Assembly (NCBI GenBank): GCA_900546005.1
Contig: URBJ01000011.1
Location: 1 to 37,513 of the forward strand
DNA length: 37,513 bases
Direction: 5' to 3'
Source: an uncultured Alistipes sp.
Lineage (GTDB): Bacteria; Bacteroidota; Bacteroidia; Bacteroidales; Rikenellaceae
Shown: in pieces, positions 1 through 9,894 of the stretch
Position numbering within the stretch: the stretch's first letter is position 1
Layout: every line of letters begins with the position of its first letter
Notes under the pieces: generated by a model
Databases searched by the model: none
Told to the model about the DNA's origin: nothing
What the model saw: the letters and a program-made list of their open reading frames with translations, nothing else
Made by a program: the position numbers and the translations under genes

Positions 1-1284
1 GTAGGATTGGTCTCGGGGGTCTGTTTTTCGGAGATGGGGGTCGAAGTCGTGTGCATCGACAACAACGTCGACAAGATCGAGAGCCTGCGCAACGGACAGG
101 TACCCATTTATGAACCGGAACTCGATACGTTGATTCGCAAGAATCTGTCGGCCGGTCGATTAAGCTTCGAGACCGATCTTTCGGCGGTTATAGACACAAC
201 CGACATCGTATTCATTGCAGTGGGCACCCCCTCGGAGAGTGACGGAAGTGCCGATTCGAGCAGCGTTCTCGCCGTAGCCCGAACGTTCGGCGCATCGATT
301 TCTCGCTACACCCTGTTGGTAACCAAAAGTACGGTACCGGTCGGAACCTCGGTCCGGATCAAAACAGTCGTCAACGAAGAGTTGAAACGCCGCGGAGTGA
401 ATATTCCTTTCGACGTCGCATCGAACCCCGAATTTCTCAAGGAGGGGAATGCCATCAAAGATTTTATGAGTCCCGACCGCGTCGTGGTAGGAACCGAAAG
501 CGAACGGGCCAAAGAGCTGATGAGCAAACTGTACAGACCGTTTCTGCTGAACAACTTTCGGGTCATCTTCATGGATATCGCTTCAGCCGAAATGACCAAA
601 TATGCCGCCAACTGCATGCTGGCTACACGCATCAGTTTCATGAACGATATCGCCAATCTATGCGAACGCGTCGGAGCCGACATCAACATGGTGCGCAAAG
701 GCATCGGCAGTGATCCGCGTATCGGCCGGAAATTTCTCTATCCGGGATGCGGATACGGAGGATCCTGTTTCCCCAAAGACATCAAGGCCCTGATTCACAC
801 CGCAGAGGAGGTTGGATACCCGATGCAGATTCTGCACGCCGTGGAGGCGGTCAACGAACGACAGAAACGTGTCCTTTTCGACAAACTGCTCCGGCATTTC
901 GGAAACGATCTCAAGGGGCGCCGTATTGCACTTTGGGGCATCGCTTTCAAGCCCGAGACCGACGACATTCGCGAGGCTCCTTCAATGACGCTGATTGAGT
1001 TGATCCTCAACGCGGGAGGAGAGGTATCGGTGTACGATCCGGCAGCTATGGAGGAGTGTCGCCGCAAATGGGGTGATCGGATTCGGTACGGATCCGACAT
1101 GTACGATGCCATAACCGATGCTGACGCCCTCTTATTAGTCACCGAATGGAAAGAGTTCCGGCTTCCGTCGTGGTCGGTCGTTGAACGACTGATGCGCACA
1201 CCCGTACTGTTCGACGGACGTAACATTTACGACCGACACGATTTCGAAGGGAGCCGATTTACCTACTACTGTATCGGCAACTGA
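1..1284 (+). CDS. ugd: UDP-glucose 6-dehydrogenase (5' end cut off by window)
   Basis: Oxidises UDP-glucose to UDP-glucuronate with two NAD+, in the cytoplasm, supplying precursor for surface polysaccharides. Reading is open from base 1; the first visible residues (VGLVSG) belong to the N-terminal Rossmann fold, so roughly ten residues including the start and part of the GxGxxG loop lie outside the window. Visible order: NAD-binding domain, central helical domain, and the catalytic motif GYGGSCFPKD with its cysteine at codon 766-768 (about visible residue 256). The C-terminal UDP-binding domain contains the family sequence ALWGIAFKPETDDIREAPS. About 427 residues are visible, close to the family's usual 430-440. 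No second polysaccharide gene is visible downstream. Family assignment is firm; the exact sugar (glucose rather than ManNAc) follows from FKPxTDDxR and length. Confidence 0.95.
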   Translation, partial: VGLVSGVCFSEMGVEVVCIDNNVDKIESLRNGQVPIYEPELDTLIRKNLSAGRLSFETDLSAVIDTTDIVFIAVGTPSESDGSADSSSVLAVARTFGASISRYTLLVTKSTVPVGTSVRIKTVVNEELKRRGVNIPFDVASNPEFLKEGNAIKDFMSPDRVVVGTESERAKELMSKLYRPFLLNNFRVIFMDIASAEMTKYAANCMLATRISFMNDIANLCERVGADINMVRKGIGSDPRIGRKFLYPGCGYGGSCFPKDIKALIHTAEEVGYPMQILHAVEAVNERQKRVLFDKLLRHFGNDLKGRRIALWGIAFKPETDDIREAPSMTLIELILNAGGEVSVYDPAAMEECRRKWGDRIRYGSDMYDAITDADALLLVTEWKEFRLPSWSVVERLMRTPVLFDGRNIYDRHDFEGSRFTYYCIGN

Positions 1285-1333
1285 TCCCTCTTTCAGACGG
1301 CCCTTTTCGGCAGCACACCAGACACAAGAAATA

Positions 1334-1358
1334 CGACCGCCCTGCAATAGAGCGGCCG
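1334..1358 (-). terminator. Possible weak terminator after the 1387-2019 gene
   Basis: Seven-base stem (CGGCCGC with GCGGTCG, one G-T pair) on the minus strand, followed by the moderately T-rich TATTTCTTG. It lies just past the stop of the outer-membrane protein gene. The T tract is poor, so this is tentative. Confidence 0.35.
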
Positions 1359-1386
1359 CATCGCTTGGTTTTGTTCCTTTCTCCGA

Positions 1387-2019
1387 TCAGAAGCTCAGAC
1401 CCAAACGGAAACCGAAATTGTTTAATTGATCTATTTTGCTCTGCATGACCGACCCTTCGTTGGTCGCATAACTGTAATAAAGCGCAGCATGGAATCCCAC
1501 TCGAGTCTGCGAGAAAGGACGAATCTGTACGCCCAACTCCGGAGACATATAGAATCCCCACGTCTTTTCATACGCTTGAAGGATGTAGAAATCGGAAGAG
1601 ATCCGGGCATAATTGGCTCCGAGCTTCATCGCTACATAGGGCTCGCAAATGCTTCCGGGCAGGAAACGATAACGACCGGTCACTCCGAACGGGACCTGAT
1701 AGAGGGAGTGTTGCTGATCGGTCGTAACGGCCGAAGTGGGACTCGCTTCTATCGTCCGGCGTGGGACATATTCGTTGTTGGTGTGGTAGGCGAAGAAGAC
1801 ACCCAAACCGATATTGCACGGGAAATAGTAACCTGTTTCGAAGTTCATACCCCATCCGCTCGACTTATCTGCAAAACTGATCCCGAGCGGCACATTATAC
1901 TGCCAATCGATATTCAGATACATGTCCGCATTGTATTGGGCCTGACCCCATGCCGGACAAAACGACAAGGCAACTACGGCCACCGTCCATCCCAAAAATT
2001 TCTTGTATGTTTTTTTCAT
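1387..2019 (-). CDS. Outer-membrane beta-barrel protein (porin-like), function unknown
   Basis: A 210-residue protein with a clear Sec signal peptide (MKKTYKK, hydrophobic stretch, probable cleavage after WGQA). The rest is alternating polar/aromatic strands with turns, and the last residues (FGFRLGLSF) end in phenylalanine, as expected for insertion into the outer membrane. The size fits an eight-stranded barrel like the Bacteroidota 'porin family/PorT-like' proteins. It lies 39 nt downstream of the lipoprotein gene at 2059-2706 on the same strand, so the two are probably co-transcribed. No enzymatic motif is visible. The barrel call is based on composition and termini; the function is unknown. 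Confidence 0.75.
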   Translation of the reverse strand: MKKTYKKFLGWTVAVVALSFCPAWGQAQYNADMYLNIDWQYNVPLGISFADKSSGWGMNFETGYYFPCNIGLGVFFAYHTNNEYVPRRTIEASPTSAVTTDQQHSLYQVPFGVTGRYRFLPGSICEPYVAMKLGANYARISSDFYILQAYEKTWGFYMSPELGVQIRPFSQTRVGFHAALYYSYATNEGSVMQSKIDQLNNFGFRLGLSF

Positions 2020-2058
2020 GACTTCAACGTTTTTACTAAAATGAATATTCCGTGTTCA

Positions 2059-2706
2059 TTACTCCTCATTCTGTATCAGATAGGGGGATTGAATAAAAGA
2101 CTGGTCGACTGCCCTGACGGTCAGAGCGATATTCAGTGCGCTCGAGTTACTGAGTAATCCGCTCAGGAAGGAGTTCCATATTACGGGCAGCTTCCGTTCC
2201 GTCCCTGTACCTGCATCTGCCGTCAGATCGACCATCTCGGTCAGCAGCGATCCGACACTATACGTGTACACCACCGGATAGGGGTAGTACCAGTCGGTCC
2301 AATTGCCCCAATATCCCGGCCACCAATACCCCGGATAGGCATTCCACCAATAGGGCGAATTATAATAGTCAACAAAATAGGAGACACTCTCGATGTAACT
2401 GATCTGCAACCCCAAGTCAGCCTCCTCCTTATTCGTCACACGAAAATAACCACATGTTCCCATGTTGTCGGCATAGGTGTCCAGTATGGTCTCAGCTCCG
2501 TTTCCGGTCCAGTATTCGGGCGTGTCCTTGTCCCCGATAATCATGATGCTGTCCGGCATGTAGTAAGTTATGAATGCATTGAAATTCGCAGCGGTATCGT
2601 AATTGGTAAAGACCAAAAAATCACTGCTCAGTTCCCCGAGATCGGGATCCCGCCGACATGCGACAAGCGCAAATACGGCCATCAGAATGTAAATCGATTT
2701 TTTCAT
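2059..2706 (-). CDS. DUF4136-like lipoprotein with aromatic-rich segment
   Basis: A 215-residue predicted lipoprotein: MKKS start, short hydrophobic core and lipobox LVAC, with the lipidated cysteine at residue 17. The body resembles DUF4136 family lipoproteins common in Bacteroidales, which carry a Tyr/Trp-rich stretch; here roughly residues 112-148 are packed with Y, W, P and G. The C-terminal third (IWNSFLSGLLSNS) is also typical. It is first of a two-gene unit with the outer-membrane protein 1387-2019. Function is unknown; a role in envelope integrity is only a guess from location. The family assignment was made by eye. Confidence 0.7.
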   Translation of the reverse strand: MKKSIYILMAVFALVACRRDPDLGELSSDFLVFTNYDTAANFNAFITYYMPDSIMIIGDKDTPEYWTGNGAETILDTYADNMGTCGYFRVTNKEEADLGLQISYIESVSYFVDYYNSPYWWNAYPGYWWPGYWGNWTDWYYPYPVVYTYSVGSLLTEMVDLTADAGTGTERKLPVIWNSFLSGLLSNSSALNIALTVRAVDQSFIQSPYLIQNEE

Positions 2707-2888
2707 ACTTTTTTAAGATTAAATATGGTTTGTTTGAGACTTTCGAACGCGGACCCGACTAGTCTAAATCAAAATTCGTTCCATAAGTTTTCCTGACCCA
2801 AACCCATAGCCCGTTCGGGAACGGGTTCCACACAGAAGATCCCGACACCTCCCGAACCGATAAGCGTACCCACCCCACCTCCATGCCA

Positions 2889-2920
2889 TAAAAAATCCCT
2901 CCTGTTGTGGAGGGATCCTT
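2889..2920 (-). terminator. Rho-independent terminator-like hairpin without an obvious gene
   Basis: Minus-strand stem ATCCCTCC with GGAGGGAT, 6-nt loop, followed directly by a T run (TTTTTTA). It is a well-formed intrinsic terminator, yet the only upstream gene is tRNA-Ser, which already has its own terminator at 3061-3094. It may end a small RNA or catch read-through. Confidence 0.65.
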
Positions 2921-3022
2921 TCCGACGAACATTTTAGTATAACTGGAACAGAAAATATGTAGATCAACATGGCGGAACACTTTCTAGGAAAACCGCCTTA
3001 CTACCGCACAAATAATTAACAC

Positions 3023-3048
3023 CACTGATAATCAATGAATTATCAGTG
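3023..3048. repeat. Perfect 10-bp inverted repeat, 6-nt loop
   Basis: Left arm CACTGATAAT (3023-3032) is exactly complementary to the right arm ATTATCAGTG (3039-3048). It has no T tail on either strand, so it is not a standard terminator. It could be an operator or part of an RNA. Confidence 0.7.
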
Positions 3049-3060
3049 CATTATAAACAC

Positions 3061-3094
3061 AAAAAAAGCGGCCTGCATCTTTTGCAGGCCGCTT
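3061..3094 (-). terminator. Strong terminator of tRNA-Ser
   Basis: On the minus strand AAGCGGCCTGCA pairs with TGCAGGCCGCTT around a 5-nt loop and is followed by a T run. It begins two bases after the tRNA 3' end. Confidence 0.9.
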
Positions 3095-3095
3095 G

Positions 3096-3184
3096 CGGAA
3101 AGTGGGGGATTCGAACCCCCGGTACCAGTTACCCAGCACGGCAGTTTAGCAAACTGCTGGTTTCAGCCACTCACCCAACTTTCC
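3096..3184 (-). tRNA. tRNA-Ser (anticodon GCT)
   Basis: Reads serine AGC/AGU codons. On the minus strand the acceptor arms GGAAAGT and ACTTTCC pair and the discriminator is G. The anticodon stem-loop is GCAGT-TTGCTAA-ACTGC, giving GCT. A long variable arm typical of serine tRNAs follows, and the T arm is GGGGG-TTCGAAT-CCCCC. The 3' CCA is not encoded, as is usual in Bacteroidota. About 89 nt long. Confidence 0.96.
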
Positions 3185-3217
3185 TTGTATCGAAACGAGC
3201 GCGGCTCAAATCGGATA

Positions 3218-3248
3218 CAAAACTAAACTATTTTTGCGTAAATGCAAA
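3218..3248 (-). promoter_or_regulatory. Bacteroidota-type promoter for tRNA-Ser
   Basis: Minus strand: -33 TTTG (3245-3248), 19-nt spacer, -7 TAGTTTTG (3218-3225), an exact TAnnTTTG match. The predicted start leaves a leader of roughly 25 nt before the tRNA. Confidence 0.75.
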
Positions 3249-3314
3249 ATTTTTCAGAGACAATACTCCGTTCTTTACACACCTCATTGGATCGGGGAAG
3301 ATCCTCGGTCAACT

Positions 3315-4256
3315 CTAAAATATAAATTTCGAGCTGATCTCCTTGTAATCATGAACCCGTTCGATCACATCCGCAAAGATATCGGCTACCGACAATACGG
3401 TAAATTTCGACGTATCCTCGGTGGTTTTAAGCGGAATCGTATCGGTCACGATCACCTCCGAAAGGGCACTTTTATTGATCCGGTCGTAAGCCGGGCCAGA
3501 CAGAACGGGATGCGTTACGGCAGCACGGACACTCTTCGCGCCCAACTCCTTAAACATATCGGCCGCCTTGGTAATAGTCCCCGCCGTATCGATCATATCG
3601 TCCATGATGATGATATTGCGGTCCTTCACGTCGCCGATAGCGGTAATCTTGCCTACCACATTGGCTTTTTCGCGTTGCTTGTGACAGATGATCATCGGCG
3701 CATTCAGATGTTGTGAATAGGCATTGGCCCGCTTTGCGCCCCCCATGTCAGGAGCTGCAATCGACAGATTCTCTATGTTCAGGTTTTTGATATAGGGAAC
3801 GAAAATACCGCTCGCATAGAGGTGATCGACCGGAATATCGAAAAATCCCTGAATCTGATCGGCATGAAGGTCCATCGTCATAATCCGGTCAACCCCGGCG
3901 GCACGCAACAGGTTTGCGACCAATTTGGCCCCGATGGAGACACGCGGACGGTCTTTGCGGTCCTGTCTTGCCCAACCGAAATAGGGCATCACGGCGATGA
4001 CTCGGTGGGCAGAGGCCCGATGGGCTGCATCGATCATCAACAGTAGTTCCATCAAGTTGTCGGCTGGCGGAAAGGTCGACTGAACGATAAATACCGTACA
4101 TCCACGGATACTTTCGTCGAAAGCGGGTTGAAACTCCCCGTCGCTGAATTCGAGCACCTGAGAATTGCCCAAACCGATTCCGAATTTGGAAGCGATCTTT
4201 TCGGCCAGATAGCGGGAACTCCGACACGTAAAAATCTTAATTTTATGAATTGCCAT
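3315..4256 (-). CDS. prs: Ribose-phosphate pyrophosphokinase
   Basis: Makes PRPP from ribose-5-phosphate and ATP in the cytoplasm, feeding purine, pyrimidine, histidine, tryptophan and NAD synthesis. 313 residues, the usual length for class I PRPP synthetases. Visible motifs: the N-terminal FSDGEF; the flexible-loop/ATP region YFGWARQDRK; the divalent-metal signature DLHADQIQGFFDIPVDHL; and the PRPP-binding loop IIMDDMIDTAGTI. Start is the ATG at 4256, giving MAIHKIKIF. It lies 134 nt downstream of engB and has a candidate promoter of its own (-7 at 4283-4290), so it may be transcribed independently. Confidence 0.97.
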   Translation of the reverse strand: MAIHKIKIFTCRSSRYLAEKIASKFGIGLGNSQVLEFSDGEFQPAFDESIRGCTVFIVQSTFPPADNLMELLLMIDAAHRASAHRVIAVMPYFGWARQDRKDRPRVSIGAKLVANLLRAAGVDRIMTMDLHADQIQGFFDIPVDHLYASGIFVPYIKNLNIENLSIAAPDMGGAKRANAYSQHLNAPMIICHKQREKANVVGKITAIGDVKDRNIIIMDDMIDTAGTITKAADMFKELGAKSVRAAVTHPVLSGPAYDRINKSALSEVIVTDTIPLKTTEDTSKFTVLSVADIFADVIERVHDYKEISSKFIF

Positions 4257-4282
4257 GATCTGAAGAGTTGTTCATTCGTGCA

Positions 4283-4290
4283 CAAATGTA
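4283..4290 (-). promoter_or_regulatory. -7 promoter element upstream of prs
   Basis: TACATTTG on the minus strand matches TAnnTTTG exactly, about 27 nt before the prs ATG. I see no good -33 partner at 19-20 nt. Confidence 0.45.
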
Positions 4291-4390
4291 CGCCATTTTC
4301 ATGAAAAACATAGGGAATGTTTGTAACTTTTTCGTAATAAATGATCCGGGAACTTTATCATACAGGTTTTTACAACCCTCAACCTCCCTT

Positions 4391-4999
4391 TTAGAGCCCC
4401 TGTTTCCACAATTCCAGACACTCCTCTATGTAGTCGAGAACCTCTTCGCGTCCTTGACGCTTCTCGGAAGAGGTACGGAAAACCGGCGGCAGTTCGTTCC
4501 ACGTCTCCCGCAATACCCGGGCGAAACGAGCGATGTTCGACGATGTTTTATCGGCCGACTGTTTGTCACATTTGGTAAAGATCAGACCGAACGGAACACT
4601 GTGTTCGCCGAGCATCCGGATAAACTCCAGATCGATTCTTTGCGGTTCGAGCCGGGAGTCGATCAGTACGAAAAGCGAAACCATATTTTCGCGGCGAAAC
4701 ACATAATCGGTGATCAAGCGCGAAAAGGCCCCCCGCTGATCCTTCGACACCCGGGCATATCCATATCCGGGCAGATCGACCAAATACCACGTATCATTGA
4801 TCTTAAAGTGGTTGATCAAGCGGGTTTTTCCGGGTGTCGCCGAGACCTTGGCCAGACCCGGACGATCCGTCAACAGATTGATCAACGAGGACTTACCGAC
4901 ATTCGATCGGCCGATAAAGGCAAATTCGGGTAACGAGTCTTTCGGACACTGCTCCAGCTTCTGGCTGCTTACGGTAAAAACGGCTGAACGGATATTCAT
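4391..4999 (-). CDS. engB: Ribosome biogenesis GTP-binding protein YsxC/EngB
   Basis: A small GTPase needed for assembly of the large ribosomal subunit. About 202 residues, with G1 GRSNVGKSS, G2 TPGKT, G3 DLPGYGYA and G4 TKCDK in order; the GYGYARV sequence after G3 is diagnostic of YsxC/EngB. The open frame extends to a TTG at 5008, preceded by GGAG; I prefer the ATG at 4999 (MNIRSAVF), which matches usual family starts, but cannot exclude the TTG. The antiporter stop is at 5013, so the two genes nearly abut and are probably co-transcribed. Confidence 0.95.
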   Translation of the reverse strand: MNIRSAVFTVSSQKLEQCPKDSLPEFAFIGRSNVGKSSLINLLTDRPGLAKVSATPGKTRLINHFKINDTWYLVDLPGYGYARVSKDQRGAFSRLITDYVFRRENMVSLFVLIDSRLEPQRIDLEFIRMLGEHSVPFGLIFTKCDKQSADKTSSNIARFARVLRETWNELPPVFRTSSEKRQGREEVLDYIEECLELWKQGL

Positions 5000-5012
5000 A
5001 ATATACAACGCT

Positions 5013-6488
5013 TTACTCCGACACAGATCCCTGATCGACCGATTTGCTGTGGGAAATAATCATCAACTTGTCATTCAAAAAGAGGTGAGAGCTTCCGTTC
5101 GGGATGAAAAAGGCTCCGTCGCGTTTCACGGCCACGACCAACTCATCCTCGGGCAACGGAAGGTCCATCAACCGATCGCCCTTAACGAGCATATCGGCCG
5201 TAACGGGTATTTCGGAGAAGGTGGACTTGATCTCGGCCGGAAGCTCCTCGAACCGAAATTTTTTCTGTCCGGCTTCGGGATTGTCTGCAACGAGTTTCAA
5301 CTTCTGAGCCATAAAGTTGACCGTCGTTCCCTGCACAAGCAGTGAAACGATCGTAATGAAAAACACCGTATTAAAGATGAACGACGCGTTATCGATTCCT
5401 GCGGTCAACGGATAGGTCGCAAAGATAATCGGTACGGCACCTCGCAAACCGACCCACGAGACATAGGATTTCGCCCGATTGCTGATTTTCCGAAAAGGGG
5501 CCAGACACAGAAACACCGTAACCGGTCGGGAGATCAATATCATGACCGCAGCGATCATCAAACCGATCCACGTAACCGGCAACAGCTCTTTGGGATTGAC
5601 CAAGAGTCCGAGTGCGAGGAACATGACCAGCTGCGAGAGCCAAGCAATGGTCTCGAAAAAGGAGCCGATGCTGCGATGGTGCGGCATTTTGCTGTTTCCC
5701 ACAACCAATCCGGCAATATATACGGCCAAATAGCCATTCCCGTTGATCAGATCGGTGAACGAAAAGACAAAAAAGACGCACGCCAACAGCAATACCGAGT
5801 AGAACGACTTGTTGTCGCTGTTCAATCGATTGATAAACAGCAGGGCAAGCCGTCCAAGCAGGTACCCCGAGATAGCGCCGATAAGGATCTGCATCAACAG
5901 CGTCGTAACCGAATGACCGAAACTCATGCCGCCCACCTGAATCACCTGAATAAAGAGAATCGTGAGGATATTGGCCATCGGGTCGTTGCTTCCGCTCTCA
6001 AATTCGAGCATCGGACGCAGATTTTCCTTCAACTTGAGCCCTTTTGAACGAAGAATCGAAAACACCGAAGCCGAATCGGTAGAGGACATCACGGCAGCAA
6101 GCAGCAACGATTCGTACAGCGTGAGCGAAAACTGCGGGAAGATATACTGGGCAATCAGATAGATAGCTCCTCCGGTCAAGAATGTCGTAAGCATCACTCC
6201 GGCGGTCGCCAAAACTATTCCGGGACCGAGTACCGGACGAATTCGGCTGAATTTGGTATCCATACCGCCCGAGAAAAGGATAACGCTCAAAGCAACCATA
6301 CCGATAAACTGGGCGGCAGTCGGGCTGTTGAACTGAATTCCGAGTCCGTCGCTACCAAAGAGCATACCGACCCCCAGAAACAGCAACAAAACAGGAACCC
6401 CGAACTTGTGTCCTGCTTTTCCCGCAATAATACTCACAAACAACAAAACCGCTCCGACCAGCAGGATATTTCCGGCATTCAGCACCAT
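5013..6488 (-). CDS. CPA1-family potassium/sodium-proton antiporter (CvrA/NhaP2-like)
   Basis: Inner-membrane cation/proton antiporter of 491 residues. Roughly the first 390 residues form 12-13 hydrophobic segments; the sequence MSSTDSASVFSIL corresponds to the unwound ion-binding region, and the FESGSNDPMA motif carries the conserved acidic/Asn-Asp pair of CPA antiporters. The last ~85 residues are a soluble RCK-C/TrkA-C type domain (DLPLPEDELVVAVKRDG), as in the K+/H+ antiporters NhaP2 and CvrA. That points to potassium export and pH or osmotic control, but the ion cannot be proven from sequence. It heads a unit with engB; a -7 element lies at 6572-6579. Confidence 0.92.
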   Translation of the reverse strand: MVLNAGNILLVGAVLLFVSIIAGKAGHKFGVPVLLLFLGVGMLFGSDGLGIQFNSPTAAQFIGMVALSVILFSGGMDTKFSRIRPVLGPGIVLATAGVMLTTFLTGGAIYLIAQYIFPQFSLTLYESLLLAAVMSSTDSASVFSILRSKGLKLKENLRPMLEFESGSNDPMANILTILFIQVIQVGGMSFGHSVTTLLMQILIGAISGYLLGRLALLFINRLNSDNKSFYSVLLLACVFFVFSFTDLINGNGYLAVYIAGLVVGNSKMPHHRSIGSFFETIAWLSQLVMFLALGLLVNPKELLPVTWIGLMIAAVMILISRPVTVFLCLAPFRKISNRAKSYVSWVGLRGAVPIIFATYPLTAGIDNASFIFNTVFFITIVSLLVQGTTVNFMAQKLKLVADNPEAGQKKFRFEELPAEIKSTFSEIPVTADMLVKGDRLMDLPLPEDELVVAVKRDGAFFIPNGSSHLFLNDKLMIISHSKSVDQGSVSE

Positions 6489-6571
6489 AGTCTTTTCTCG
6501 AAAATTACGATATGCGATAAAAAATCCGACTTACCGAGAGCCCGTTTCTCCAAACACAGCCCCCTCAGCTC

Positions 6572-6579
6572 CAAAGGTA
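6572..6579 (-). promoter_or_regulatory. -7 promoter element upstream of the antiporter gene
   Basis: TACCTTTG on the minus strand, an exact TAnnTTTG match, about 83 nt before the ATG. The nearest upstream TTTG has a slightly long 22-nt spacer. Confidence 0.45.
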
Positions 6580-6601
6580 CGGATTTTATTTCTTATTACA
6601 A

Positions 6602-6637
6602 CAAATATCCCGAGCGAAACTTCACTCGGGACATTTG
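6602..6637 (-). terminator. Hairpin after the beta-galactosidase gene, probable terminator
   Basis: Long stem: CAAAT-TCCCGAG pairs with CTCGGGA-ATTTG around a 10-nt loop, 24 nt beyond the stop at 6662. The following T tract is interrupted, so it may act partly by blocking RNA decay. Confidence 0.6.
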
Positions 6638-6661
6638 TTCTATATAGACCATTTTCAATCT

Positions 6662-9814
<3,153 letters not shown>

Positions 9815-9894
9815 CTATCCTATCTATTGAAAAAGAGCAGAATCAACCCTTTTCTCCATCATAACGGATAGACCGATGACTTCATTATATCCTA

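Larger units (their letters stand above)
2707..3060. other. Gene-free stretch with structured elements
   Basis: About 350 nt between the lipoprotein start and the tRNA-Ser terminator. I see no credible gene: the short minus-strand open frames (2759-2980, 2764-2970) read through a terminator hairpin and have no family resemblance. It holds a 7-bp palindromic hairpin (CCCGTTC-GG-GAACGGG, 2811-2826), a terminator-like hairpin (2889-2920) and a perfect 10-bp inverted repeat (3023-3048). Confidence 0.6.

Noticed and set aside
2759..2980. Short minus-strand frames behind tRNA-Ser
   Set aside because: They translate a terminator hairpin and its T run and show no family pattern.
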